64,000 nt of DNA from Actinoallomurus sp963823735 (GCA_963823735.1 CAWGMO010000002.1:558001-622000); one strand, 5' to 3'; counted from the stretch's first letter, positions 52,653 to 61,705 are shown. Notes: generated by a model from the sequence alone, not told the origin. Made by a program: numbers and translations.

Positions 52653-53813
52653 TCACTTCACGGGGCCACCGGCGAGGTGACGGCCGATCACCATGCGCTG
52701 GACCTGGTTGGTGCCCTCGACGATCTGCAGCACCTTGGCCTCGCGCATGTAGCGCTCGGCCGGGAAGTCGGTGACGTAGCCGTAGCCGCCGAGGACCTGC
52801 ACGGCGTCGGTGGTCACCTTCATGGCGGTGTCGGTGGCGAACAGCTTGGCCATCGCGGCCTGCTTGGCGTACGGCTGCCCGGCGTCGCGCCGGCGCGCCG
52901 CGGTCAGGTAGAGCGACCGCGCGGCCTCGACGCCCGTCGCCATGTCGGCGAGCATGAACCGCAGGCCCTGGAACTCGGCGATCGGGCGGCCGAACTGCGC
53001 GGCGCTCCCCCGCGTACGCCACCGCGGTGTCCAGCGCCGCCTGCGCGAGGCCGACGGCGCACGCCGCGATGCCGAGACGGCCGCCGTCCAGCGCGGACAG
53101 CGCGATCGGGAAGCCCTGCCCCTCCTCGCCGAGTCAGCCGGTCCGCGGGGATCCGTGCGTCGTCGAAGGTGATCTGGGCGGTCGGCGACGACCGCATGCC
53201 CATCTTCTTCTCCGGCGCCGCCGCGCTGACGCCCGCGGTGTCGCCGGGGACGTGGAGGCAGGAGATGCCGCGCGGGCCCTTGTCCGGCCGGTGCGCGCGA
53301 AGACGGTGTAGAAGTCGGCGTGGCCGCCGTGGGTGATCCACGCCTTGGTGCCGGCGAGCGCGTACGTCGTCGCCGTCGCGCACCGCCTTCGTGGTCAGCG
53401 CCGAGGCGTCCGACCCCGAGTGCGGCTCGGACAGGCAGTACGCGCCGAGCAGCTCGCCGCCGAGCAGGTCCGGCAGCCAGCGCGCCTTCTGCTCGTCGGA
53501 GCCGTACCGGGCGAGCGGGAAGCAGGCCAGCGTGTGCACGCTCACCCCGAGCGCCGACGGCGAGCCACGACGTCGCAGCTCCTCCAGCACCTGGAGGTAG
53601 ACCGAGTACGGCTGGCCGCCGCCGCCGGCCTCCTCGGGGTAGGGCAGGCCGAGCAGGCCGGCGCGTCCCAGCGTGCGGAACACCTCCGCGGGGAACGCGG
53701 CCCGCCTCCTCCTCGGCCGACGCGCGGGGCGCCAGTTCGGCCTGGGCCAGCTCCCGCGTGAGTTCGAGGAGGTCACGGGCCTCCGAAGTCGGCAGCTCGC
53801 GGTCAGTGCTCAT
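52653..53813 (-). pseudogene. Acyl-CoA dehydrogenase, frameshifted
   Basis: The ATG at 53811-53813 gives MSTDRELPTSEARDLLELTR. At least six single-base indels follow between 53700 and 53000, but pieces in successive frames match the family in order: PAEVFRTLGRAGLLGLPYPE, LGAYCLSEPHSGSDASALTT, and the last part VGQ-type FGRPIAEFQGLRFMLADMAT and LGGYGYVTDFPAERYMREAK. The C-terminal IVEGTNQVQRMVIGRHL is intact. Repaired, it would be about 385 residues, an FAD enzyme that forms the trans-2 double bond in acyl-CoA. Confidence 0.82.
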
Positions 53814-53922
53814 CGCTTGATCGCCTCCCGGCCTTGGTTCTTCTCGACGCTGAGAAGAAGGGCTCGGGAAAATAGTAGGACGTCCGACTAACCGGATTTC
53901 CCCCGGGGCTCCGCGCGACGGG

Positions 53923-55038
53923 TCAGCCGTCGACCACCACCAGGTCACGGGTCACGTGGTTGACGCTCTCGTGCCCGTCCGCCGTGCACACGACGATGTC
54001 CTCGATGCGGGCCCCGTGCGCGCCCGGGTAGATGCCCGGCTCGATGGAGAAGGCCATGCCCTGCTCCAGCGGCTCGGTGTTGCCCGCGACGATGTAGGGG
54101 TCCTCGTGGGTCTCCAGGCCGATGCCGTGGCCGGTGCGGTGGATGAAGTGCTCGCCGTACCCGGCGGCGGTGATGATGTCGCGCGCCGCCGCGTCGACGG
54201 CCTCCGGCGTGACCCCGGGGCGTACGGCGGCGCGGGCGGCGGCCTGCGCCTCCTGGAGCACGGCGTAGTAGGCGCGGAAGTCGGCCGGCACGTCGCCCAC
54301 CGCGTACGTGCGGGTCGAGTCGGAGCAGTAGCCGCTCGGCATGGTGCCGCCGATGTCGACCACGACCGGCTCACCGGCGCGGATCACGCGGTCGGACAGC
54401 TCGTGGTGCGGGCTCGCGGCGTTCGGGCCGGATGCGACGATGACGAAGTCGACGGTCGCGTGGCCCTCCGCGATGATCGCCTCGGCGATGTCCTTGCCCA
54501 CCTCGCGCTCGGTACGGCCCGCCTTGAGGACGGTCGGCACGATCTGGTGGACGCGGTCGATGGCACCGCCGGCCGCGCGCAGCGCCGCGACCTCCGGCTC
54601 GCTCTTGCGCATGCGCAGCTCGCGCAGCACCTCGCCCGCCGCGCTCTGGGCCACGCCGGGCATCGCGTCGCGGAAGCGCAGCGCCATCAGGGTCCACATG
54701 CGGTCGGACAGGCCGACGCTCTTCACCCCGGACAGCCGGCCGGCCACCAGGGCGTACGGGTCGTCGGTCTCGCCCCAGGACACCATCTCGAGGCCGAGGC
54801 CGCCCGCCGGAGACGCCTCGGCGGCGGCGAGCTCGAGCCGCGGCACGACCAGGAACGGTTCGTCCGCGGCCGGCACGACGAGGCACGTCAGGCGCTCGAG
54901 CTGGATGGCGTCGTAGCCGGCGACGTAGCGCAGGTCAGGGCCTGGCGACAGGAGCAGGGCGCCGAGACCCGAGTCGGCGATGGCCTTCCTGACCCGCGCG
55001 AGACGGTCAGGCTCGAACAGGGCTGTCGCTGATGTCAC
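53923..55038 (-). CDS. M24-family metallopeptidase (Xaa-Pro aminopeptidase type)
   Basis: The 371-residue protein has a creatinase-like N-terminal domain and a pita-bread catalytic domain with all five metal ligands: Asp in VVVDIGGTM, Asp in YCSDSTRTY, His in RTGHGIGLE, Glu in FSIEPGIYPG and Glu in ARIEDIVVC. It would remove N-terminal residues before proline. The GTG at 55036-55038 has GAGG about 8 bases upstream. It has no signal peptide and stands alone. Confidence 0.92.
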   Translation of the reverse strand: MTSATALFEPDRLARVRKAIADSGLGALLLSPGPDLRYVAGYDAIQLERLTCLVVPAADEPFLVVPRLELAAAEASPAGGLGLEMVSWGETDDPYALVAGRLSGVKSVGLSDRMWTLMALRFRDAMPGVAQSAAGEVLRELRMRKSEPEVAALRAAGGAIDRVHQIVPTVLKAGRTEREVGKDIAEAIIAEGHATVDFVIVASGPNAASPHHELSDRVIRAGEPVVVDIGGTMPSGYCSDSTRTYAVGDVPADFRAYYAVLQEAQAAARAAVRPGVTPEAVDAAARDIITAAGYGEHFIHRTGHGIGLETHEDPYIVAGNTEPLEQGMAFSIEPGIYPGAHGARIEDIVVCTADGHESVNHVTRDLVVVDG

Positions 55039-55359
55039 TACTGGTGCCTCTCGTCAGTACGGGACCTATCTCCCGGCAATCTACCCCTGCCCCGGCGCCT
55101 CATCGCGGGTGCCGTATCCGCCGCCTGGGCGCCGGGTGTGGAATGTGATTCGATCGCTGTACGCAATCTCACCATCGCGGAGCGTGAACAGCGGCTAGGA
55201 TGGACAGCGCGCGTACGGCCGCACGCGAGGCGGGATCACCCCATGTTCCCGCAGCTCCACCGCGACACTCTCCCGATATCCGACCTAACTCACCCTGACG
55301 TAGCGCGACTACGCAGAGCACTCATCTGGACGCGGACGATCACCATCGAAGGCGATCTC
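55039..55359. other. Divergent intergenic region before the SpoIIE gene
   Basis: This gap lies between the M24 gene and the phosphatase. The phosphatase frame is open through part of it back to a GTG at 55138, but that stretch has no family-like sequence. It is slightly AT-richer near 55270-55350 and probably holds promoters. No clear palindrome was seen. Confidence 0.45.
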
Positions 55360-56862
55360 ATGGGCATCCCTCACGACACTGACGACACCCCCGAAGCCCA
55401 GCGGGCCACCATCCTGACGGCCACGGTCGAACGGCTACAGGCCGAGCTCGAAGAGCTTCGCCGCGCCGAGCGCTCCTCCGCGGCCGTCGAGCAGGCCAAG
55501 GGCGTCCTCTCCGTACACCTGGGCTGCGGCCTCGCCGCCGCGCAGTCCCATCTCCTCCAGATCGCGCGCGACAGCGGCATCACCCCGGCCGCCGCCGCGC
55601 GACTCCTCCTCACGGCGCCGGAGACCGACGACGTCGAGGAGATCAGCCCGCCACCGGACATCGCCGCCTACCTCGACCTGGTGCGTCACCTGCGCGACCG
55701 TCCGGCGCCGCCCTGCCCGGCCACGGGCGACGACACCGCCGACGCCACCGACCACGCGCAGCGCATCGGCAACCTCGGCTGGGGCTTATGGAACCTCCGC
55801 ACCGGCGATGTGCACTGGTCCTCGCGGCTCTACCTGATCTTCGGACGCGACCCGTCGCTGGGCCCGCTGCCCCTCGACCGGCTCGCCGAGGTGGTCTTCC
55901 CCGACGACCTGCCGCTCGCCGTGCACCTGATCCGCACCCTGCTCGACGGCAGCGAGAGGGTCGACAACGAGATCCGCGTCCTGCGCGGCGAGGAGACCCG
56001 CGACGTACGCCTGATGGGCGAGCCCGTGCTCGACTTCTCCGGCGCGACCGTGGCGGTGCGCTGCCTCTGCCAGGACGTCACCCGCTGGCGGCGCGGCGAG
56101 CGCGCGCTCAAGGCCTCACGCACCCAGCTGGAGCGCCGCCTCATCGCCGAGGAGCGCCACCAGGCCATCGAGATGCAGCGTTCGATCCTGCCGCTGCCCG
56201 AGGGCATCGTGGAGAAGCCGGGCCTGAAGGCGGCCGTGCGCTACCTGCCCGCCGGTCACTCCGCGCGGGTCGGCGGCGACTGGTACGAAACGAGCGCGAT
56301 CGACGGCGCCGGGGTGTTCCTGGCCATCGGCGACGTCTCCGGTCACGGCCTGACGGCCGCGGCGGCGATGGCGCGCCTGCGCAACGGCCTGAGCGGGCTG
56401 GCGTTCACCGGCGCGTCGCCGGACCGCCTGCTGGGCTGGCTCAACCGGCTGACGCTGCACTGGCCGGAGCCGCTGACCGCGACCGTGTTCGCCGGCCGGT
56501 TCGACCCGGACGAACGCACGCTGACGTGGGCGCACGGCGGTCATTTCCCGCCCGTCCTGATCCGCGACGGCAAGGCCGAGACCCTCGACCCGCCGGAGGG
56601 CGTCCTGCTCGGCGCGGTCGAACACCCCGAGTTCACCACCAAGACGACCTCGCTGGAGTCCGGTGACCTGCTCCTGCTCTACACCGACGGGCTGATCGAG
56701 CGGCGCGACCGTGACCTGCAGGACGGCCTCGACCTGCTGGTCCACACCGCCTCCACCGCCGACAGCAGCGACCCGGAGCGGGTCCTCGACCACGTCCTGC
56801 AGGCGTTCGGCGCGCCGAACCCCAACGACGACACGTGCGTGGTTGCCATCCAGATCGAATGA
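55360..56862 (+). CDS. ANTAR-PAS-SpoIIE (PP2C) phosphatase
   Basis: The product is about 500 residues from the ATG at 55360. An ANTAR-like RNA-binding module is visible at about 25-85 (AVEQAKGVLSVHLGCGLAAA), then a PAS domain (about 120-240, LGWGLWNLRTGDVHWSSRLY), and a SpoIIE/PP2C phosphatase from about 260. The phosphatase has ERHQAIEMQRSILP, the metal-binding Asp in RVGGDWYE and VFLAIGDVSGHGL, and a final Asp in NDDTCVVAIQIE. Such proteins dephosphorylate anti-anti-sigma factors or related regulators. Earlier starts at 55138 and 55243 are possible. Confidence 0.87.
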   Translation: MGIPHDTDDTPEAQRATILTATVERLQAELEELRRAERSSAAVEQAKGVLSVHLGCGLAAAQSHLLQIARDSGITPAAAARLLLTAPETDDVEEISPPPDIAAYLDLVRHLRDRPAPPCPATGDDTADATDHAQRIGNLGWGLWNLRTGDVHWSSRLYLIFGRDPSLGPLPLDRLAEVVFPDDLPLAVHLIRTLLDGSERVDNEIRVLRGEETRDVRLMGEPVLDFSGATVAVRCLCQDVTRWRRGERALKASRTQLERRLIAEERHQAIEMQRSILPLPEGIVEKPGLKAAVRYLPAGHSARVGGDWYETSAIDGAGVFLAIGDVSGHGLTAAAAMARLRNGLSGLAFTGASPDRLLGWLNRLTLHWPEPLTATVFAGRFDPDERTLTWAHGGHFPPVLIRDGKAETLDPPEGVLLGAVEHPEFTTKTTSLESGDLLLLYTDGLIERRDRDLQDGLDLLVHTASTADSSDPERVLDHVLQAFGAPNPNDDTCVVAIQIE

Positions 56863-56911
56863 CGCGCCGCCGGCCCCCGCGGGCTGCGAAGATGTGGGGG
56901 TGGGTGGACTC

Positions 56912-57826
56912 ATGCTGCTGGATACGCCGTCGCTGTACTTCCGTGCCTTCTTCGGCGTCCCCGAGTCGGTGACGACCGAGGACGGCCGGCCCGTGAACGC
57001 GATCCGCGGGCTGATCGACATGATCGCCCGGCTCGTACGCGACCGGTCGCCGCACTCGGTGGTCGCCTGCATGGACTACGACTGGCGGCCGCAGTTCCGG
57101 GTCGACGCGCTGCCGTCCTACAAGGCGCACCGGGTCGCCGAGGACGGCGGCGACCAGACCCCCGACACGCTCTCCCCGCAGGTGCCGGTGATCGTCGAGG
57201 TCCTGGAGGCGTTCGGCATCGCGATCGTCGGCGCCGACGGCTACGAGGCCGACGACGTCATCGGCACCCTGGCGACCGTCGCCGATGGCGAGGTCGACGT
57301 CGTGACCGGCGACCGCGACCTGTTCCAGCTCGTCCGCGACGACCAGCCCGTCCGCGTGCTCTACACCGCGCGCGGCATCAAGGCCCTGCAGGTCATCGGC
57401 GAGGCCGAGGTGACCGACAAGTACGGCATCCCCGGCCGGTCGTACGCCGACTTCGCGACGCTGCGCGGCGACCCGAGCGACGGCCTGCCGGGCGTTCCGG
57501 GCGTCGGCGACAAGACCGCCGCCGCGCTGATCACGAAGTTCGGCTCGGTGGCCGCCATCGAGCGCGCCCTCGCCGACGGCGAGACGGCCGGCTTCCCGGC
57601 GGGCAGCCGGCTGAAGCTGGAGAAGGCCCACGACTACCTCCGCGCGGCCGAGAAGGTCGTCCAGGTCGTCCGCGACATCCCGCTGCCCGGCTTCGACGCG
57701 ACCCTGCCCTCGGCGCCGAAGAATCCCGGGCGGCTGGTCGAGCTGACCGACGAATGGAACCTCGGCAGTCCCGTGAATCGGCTGCTCGCGGCCCTGAAGT
57801 CGAACGCCGAGTCGAACGCCGGCTAA
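56912..57826 (+). CDS. 5'-3' exonuclease, FEN/PIN-like (second of two)
   Basis: The 304-residue protein begins MLLDTPSLYFRAFFGVP. It has the metal-site residues in VVACMDYDW, GYEADDVIGTLA and VVTGDRDLFQLV, and the helix-hairpin-helix SDGLPGVPGVGDKTAAALI. It is the same family as the protein at 15.3 kb but clearly different in sequence, so they are not recent copies. GTG starts at 56894 and 56900 are possible. It likely trims flaps during replication or repair. Confidence 0.88.
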   Translation: MLLDTPSLYFRAFFGVPESVTTEDGRPVNAIRGLIDMIARLVRDRSPHSVVACMDYDWRPQFRVDALPSYKAHRVAEDGGDQTPDTLSPQVPVIVEVLEAFGIAIVGADGYEADDVIGTLATVADGEVDVVTGDRDLFQLVRDDQPVRVLYTARGIKALQVIGEAEVTDKYGIPGRSYADFATLRGDPSDGLPGVPGVGDKTAAALITKFGSVAAIERALADGETAGFPAGSRLKLEKAHDYLRAAEKVVQVVRDIPLPGFDATLPSAPKNPGRLVELTDEWNLGSPVNRLLAALKSNAESNAG

Positions 57827-57933
57827 CTGTTTCATGCTCATTGCGTCATATGGCGCAGTGAGCGGGGCCGCCAGGGGCTTTCATTTCAGTGAGAGGGTCA
57901 CTGAAAGTTGCGACTCCGGCGGAAGGGGCGGCC

Positions 57934-58434
57934 ATGACCACAATACTCAGTGGCCGGACGCCCGCCTTTCCCGAAGACGACGAGGCGGCGTTCGGCAGCG
58001 TCAGCGTCATGTTCGCCATGGTCGAACGCTCGAACCACGCGACCGCCCTCTCCGGATGGATCATCGCGTCGGGCACGATGGCCCTTGTCGTCGAAATCGG
58101 GACAATTCACGCGGCGGCTCGCGCGCCGTACGGTGTGGTGCTGCTGCTCGGCCTGGTGCCGGTGCTCGCCTCCACCGGAGCCGTCCTCACCCTCCTCGTA
58201 CGCGCCCACTGCCTCACCGCCGCCGCGCACGAGGACTTCTACCGTTTCATCGCCGAGACACCCCGGCACGCACCCGAACTCCGCGCGCCGGCCGTACGCC
58301 AGTTGCAGCTTCTGACCGCCGCCACGCGACACCGGGAGATACTCACTCACCAAGCGTTGAACTGGGCGTACATCTCGGGAATCACCGTCCTCACCTGGAG
58401 TGCCACCGCCGCGGCGGTGGCGTCCGGGCATTAG
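57934..58434 (+). CDS. Small membrane protein, hypothetical
   Basis: The 166-residue protein begins MTTILSGRTPAFPEDDEAAF and has two adjacent hydrophobic helices near the middle, including VVLLLGLVPVLASTGAVLTLL, a His/Glu-rich cytoplasmic helix (REILTHQALNWAY) and a final hydrophobic segment. GGAAGGGG precedes the ATG. I do not recognise a family. It is followed by a terminator-like hairpin and then a Crp-type gene on the same strand. Confidence 0.65.
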   Translation: MTTILSGRTPAFPEDDEAAFGSVSVMFAMVERSNHATALSGWIIASGTMALVVEIGTIHAAARAPYGVVLLLGLVPVLASTGAVLTLLVRAHCLTAAAHEDFYRFIAETPRHAPELRAPAVRQLQLLTAATRHREILTHQALNWAYISGITVLTWSATAAAVASGH

Positions 58435-58448
58435 GGGGCCCACAGGCA

Positions 58449-58506
58449 GCCGGCACCCAGGCCATGGTTCATATCCCGCCCCACTCCCCATGACCTGGGT
58501 GCCGGC
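58449..58506. terminator. Long-loop inverted repeat after the membrane protein
   Basis: GCCGGCACCCAGG at 58449-58461 is perfectly complementary to 58494-58506 across a 32-base loop. It lies 15 bases after the membrane protein stop and before the Crp gene, so it is a probable terminator or attenuator. Confidence 0.55.
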
Positions 58507-58549
58507 CTCTAGACAGAATTCCCCTTCATTAGGTCCACTGGAGGCAATG

Positions 58550-58583
58550 AGGTTCAATGGCGAACCTCTGCGGTATACGCAGA
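58550..58583. promoter_or_regulatory. Two adjacent palindromes before the Crp gene
   Basis: AGGTTC-AATGGC-GAACCT (58550-58567) and TCTGCG-GTATA-CGCAGA (58567-58583) are both perfect and share one base. They end 10 bases before the GTG, so the second overlaps the ribosome site region (GGAG at 58585-58588). They may be operators for the protein itself or RNA hairpins. Confidence 0.5.
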
Positions 58584-58593
58584 CGGAGAATCG

Positions 58594-59289
58594 GTGCAGG
58601 AGACCCTCGCGAACAGACACGGTTTTTGGCAGGCACTACAGGAGTCCGAACGGACCGCCTTGCGGGCGGCCGGCCGGACCCGTGAGTATGCCTCTGGAAC
58701 GCTCCTGTGCAGCCAGGGCGCCGATCCGGACCACGTACTCGTCATCCTCGAAGGCTGGGTGAAGGTCACCGCGGGCCGCGCCGACGGCCACGAGGTGATG
58801 CTCGCCATCCGCGGCCCGCACGACACGATCGGCGAGAGCGGCTGGCTGAACGGCCGCCCCCGCTCCGCGAACGTCGAGGCGCTGAACCGCGTACGCGCCC
58901 TGGCGATCCCCGCCGAACAGTTCGCCGCCTTCCTCAACACCCACGCCCACGCCGCCCAGGTCCTGGCGAGGGTGATGGTGAGCCGCATGGACGACGCGGA
59001 CCGCCGCATGACGTCCCAGGTCGGCACGAGCGGCCCGAAACTCCTGGCCCTGCTCCTACTCGACCTGGCCGAACGCTACGGCGTACCCGGCCCCGAACAC
59101 ACCGTCTCCCTCCCCCTGCCACTGACCCAGCACGAGCTGGCCACGATGATCGGCCGGGCACGAGAGACGGTCGCGCGGGCGCTGACGGTGTGGCGCAAGG
59201 AGGGCCTGGTGACGACCCGCCGAATGCGCATCACCATCGTCGACCCCAGCGCCCTGCGCGAAGTGGCCGAACGCGACGAAGACGACTGA
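58594..59289 (+). CDS. Crp/Fnr-family transcriptional regulator
   Basis: The 231-residue protein has a cyclic-nucleotide-binding-type domain (about 30-130, YASGTLLCSQGADPDHVLVI and GWVKVTAGRADGHEV) and a Crp-type winged helix near 175-215 with LTQHELATMIGRARETVARA as the helix-turn-helix. The usual cAMP-contact Arg/Ser pattern after GE is replaced by GESGWLNGRPRSANV, so the ligand is uncertain. There is no Cys cluster for an FeS centre. GGAG lies 5 bases before the GTG. Confidence 0.9.
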   Translation: MQETLANRHGFWQALQESERTALRAAGRTREYASGTLLCSQGADPDHVLVILEGWVKVTAGRADGHEVMLAIRGPHDTIGESGWLNGRPRSANVEALNRVRALAIPAEQFAAFLNTHAHAAQVLARVMVSRMDDADRRMTSQVGTSGPKLLALLLLDLAERYGVPGPEHTVSLPLPLTQHELATMIGRARETVARALTVWRKEGLVTTRRMRITIVDPSALREVAERDEDD

Positions 59290-59320
59290 CCCGTCCGGGC
59301 ACGCCTGGACCGGGCCATGA

Positions 59321-59336
59321 TCGAATATATTTTCGA
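59321..59336. promoter_or_regulatory. SOS-box-like palindrome before the AlkB gene
   Basis: TCGAATATATTTTCGA has the length and ends of the actinobacterial LexA box (TCGAAC-N4-GTTCGA), with one changed base in each half. It lies 2 bases before the ATG at 59339. The AT-rich centre could also be a -10 element of a leaderless promoter. Confidence 0.45.
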
Positions 59337-59338
59337 AC

Positions 59339-59884
59339 ATGATTCCGGGTCTTCTGCTCGTACCCTGCTGGCTGGACGAGGACGGCCGCCGGCGGCTGAC
59401 GGCGGACATCGACGCCGCGCCGTGGTCGTCGCAGCTGCGCCGGCGTGTCCAGCACTACGGGCATCGCTACGACTACGCCAGTCGCGGCGTGGGAGGCATT
59501 CCGGCCCCGCCGCTACCGTCCTGGGCGATGACGCTGGTCCGGCGGCTGCACGACGACGGCCACTTCGACCGCCCACCCGACCAGGTGATCGTGAACGAGT
59601 ACCTGCCCGGCCAGGGCATCAGCGCCCACATCGACCACGTCGCCGGCTTCGGCCCGGTCGTGGCCTCGGTCAGCCTGCTATCGCCATGCGTCATGGAGTT
59701 CACCCACCCGGAGGACAGGACACGCGTACCGGTCCGCCTAGACCCCGGCAGCCTCTGCGTGATGACCGGCCCGGCCCGCTTCACGTGGCGACACGCCATC
59801 CCGGCCCGCAAGACCGACCCTGGACCAGACGGACGAGTAGCACGCGACCGACGCGTGTCCGTGACACTACGAACGGTCCTCTAG
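59339..59884 (+). CDS. AlkB-like 2-oxoglutarate/Fe(II) dioxygenase
   Basis: The 181-residue protein carries the AlkB signature: VNEYLPGQGISAHIDH with the iron ligands His97 and Asp99, the third ligand His152 in WRHAIP, and the 2-oxoglutarate-binding Arg in RRVSVTLRTV. Substrate-lid residues such as YGHRYDYASR lie upstream. AlkB enzymes remove alkyl groups from DNA or RNA bases by oxidation. There is no ribosome site, so the message may be leaderless. Its upstream palindrome suggests DNA-damage control. Confidence 0.9.
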   Translation: MIPGLLLVPCWLDEDGRRRLTADIDAAPWSSQLRRRVQHYGHRYDYASRGVGGIPAPPLPSWAMTLVRRLHDDGHFDRPPDQVIVNEYLPGQGISAHIDHVAGFGPVVASVSLLSPCVMEFTHPEDRTRVPVRLDPGSLCVMTGPARFTWRHAIPARKTDPGPDGRVARDRRVSVTLRTVL

Positions 59885-60318
59885 GGGCGACCTCATCACG
59901 GCCGACAGCAGGCCCGGCCGCCCGACGAATGCAGGCGACCCCGCAGGCGGCGGCCTCGTCGATCATGTACGCCTGCCCGGGTCGCCTCCACCGCGAAGAC
60001 CTGCTGCGCCGTCGACGGCCAGATGGCGCAGATCACCAACCGACGTCGGGTCAGCCGCCTCGCTCCACGCGAGCCGACCCACCCTCCTCATTCCCATCCG
60101 GCAGCCGGGCACTGGCCGACCTGGAGGTGGTGGGCCGGACACCGATCGGCGCGCAGACGTCACGGGACCGGACACCCGAGCGGTGGCCGGCGCCACCACG
60201 CCCATGACCACGCGCACGGCCACACGTGGTGTGGTGCCGTGGCCGAGTCGGGCCATCTGGTCGAGCTGCAGGGGTGGAACTCCTGGTGTGGTGGCGCCGG
60301 GCCTGGTGCGGTGGGTTT
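59885..60318. other. Gap after the AlkB gene
   Basis: These 434 bases lie between convergent genes. Frames on both strands are short or Arg/Pro-rich and none resembles a family. I see no strong hairpin or repeat. Confidence 0.45.
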
Positions 60319-61530
60319 CTAGCTCACCTGTTCCAGGAGCATTTTCGCGGCGACCGTAGCTCCGTCCGTGCGGATCGTTCCGGCCACGGCCTGCGCTCGT
60401 GCCCGGGACTCAGGTGTCAGGACCCTTTCCAGGGCGGCGGACAGAGAGTCGACGGTCGGGGTTCGGCCTTCGTGGGCCACGCCGGCGCCCAGTTCGGCCA
60501 CTCGGGACGCCCAGTACGGCTGGTCCGCGATCTGGGGGACCACCACCTGTGGCGCGCCCGCCCGGGCGGCCGTCGTCGTGGTTCCCGCGCCGCCGTGGTG
60601 GACGACGGCGGCGCAGCGGGTGAACAGGGCCTGCTGGTTCACCTCGCCCACCACGAAGCAGTCCTCGGCTTCGTCGATCGCCGTCAGGCCCGCCCAGCCG
60701 CTTGCCAGGACCACGCGGCGGCCCTGGGCGCGGCTCGCCTCGATGGCGACACGGGCGATGTCCTTCGGGGCGTACGCGGCCATGCTGCCGAAGCCGACGT
60801 ACACCGGTGGGGTGCCGGCGGCCAGGAACGCCGAGACGTCCTTCGGCAGCGGGCGGTCGTCGGGCAGGATCCACGCTCCGGTCTGCACGATGTCGAGGTT
60901 CGTCATGCCCTGCGACGGGCACAGGGACGGGTCCGCCGCCAGCCACGGCCGGTCGGTGAACACGTGGTCGCGGACGTTCTCCACCGGGGGCAGGCCGATC
61001 GCCGCCCGGTGGTCGTTGAGCGCGCCGCCGTACAACGCGTTCACCCGCTGGGCGTCCTGCTCCCACAGCACTCTCTTGTCGGTCTCGCCCTCCGGGGACG
61101 GTGTGCCGGGCCGTGCCCCGGGGGCGAAGTGCCGCGACGGCAGGCCGAAGATATGGAAGCACCCGTACACGTAGCGGATGCCGAGTTTCTCGGCCACGTC
61201 GCGTGCGCCGGCCGGCATCAGGCCGGTCGCCAGCAGCGCGTCACATCCCTCGGCCGCCGCGGTCAGCGTCTCGAACCGCGCGGCGACCAGCGCGGGCCCG
61301 AGCCGGAACGCGTCCTGCCCCGACGGCGGCTTCGGGCCGGCGACGATCGAACGCACCGACGGGCCGAGCGGCACCAGCGGCACGCCGGCACGCGCGAGCA
61401 GCGCCACGAAATCGTCGTCCGGCGGCGCGCACACACGCACCTCCGCGCCGAGGCCCAGCAACCCCACCGCCAGTCCGGCCAGCGGCTCGACATCGCCGCG
61501 CGACCCCCACGTCGTCAACAACACTCGCAC
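60319..61530 (-). CDS. UGT/MGT-type glycosyltransferase (GT1)
   Basis: The 403-residue GT-B enzyme begins VRVLLTTWGSRGDVEPLAGL, the usual N-terminal acceptor domain. Its C-terminal donor site is FTRCAAVVHHGGAGTTTTAA followed by PQIADQPYWASRVAELG. Such enzymes move a sugar from a UDP- or TDP-sugar onto lipids or natural products. The first GTG (61528-61530) has GGGGAG about 8 bases before it. No biosynthetic genes lie nearby, so the acceptor is unknown. Confidence 0.9.
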   Translation of the reverse strand: MRVLLTTWGSRGDVEPLAGLAVGLLGLGAEVRVCAPPDDDFVALLARAGVPLVPLGPSVRSIVAGPKPPSGQDAFRLGPALVAARFETLTAAAEGCDALLATGLMPAGARDVAEKLGIRYVYGCFHIFGLPSRHFAPGARPGTPSPEGETDKRVLWEQDAQRVNALYGGALNDHRAAIGLPPVENVRDHVFTDRPWLAADPSLCPSQGMTNLDIVQTGAWILPDDRPLPKDVSAFLAAGTPPVYVGFGSMAAYAPKDIARVAIEASRAQGRRVVLASGWAGLTAIDEAEDCFVVGEVNQQALFTRCAAVVHHGGAGTTTTAARAGAPQVVVPQIADQPYWASRVAELGAGVAHEGRTPTVDSLSAALERVLTPESRARAQAVAGTIRTDGATVAAKMLLEQVS

Positions 61531-61628
61531 TTCGGAACTCCCCTGTTTCCGCAGGTACTGGCCTTTCGGTCGGCAATCATGAGGTACGACCCGGGTCTTG
61601 CCGCAAGCCCCCTGGTGCGATATAACCT

Positions 61629-61662
61629 GAAAATGCGAGGAGACGGATCTCCTCGCATTTTC
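61629..61662. terminator. Strong intrinsic terminator
   Basis: GAAAATGCGAGGAGA at 61629-61643 is perfectly complementary to 61648-61662 with a CGGA loop, so the stem is 15 bp. It has an A-run on one side and a T-run on the other, as for a bidirectional terminator. It lies 44 bases downstream of the helicase stop. Confidence 0.85.
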
Positions 61663-61705
61663 TTTGCCCGCCCGCCGCACAGGCGCAGGCGGAGGCGCAG
61701 CTACA

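Noticed and set aside
60319..61530. Natural-product gene cluster around the glycosyltransferase
   Set aside because: No polyketide, peptide-synthetase, sugar-nucleotide or resistance genes lie within the window around it.
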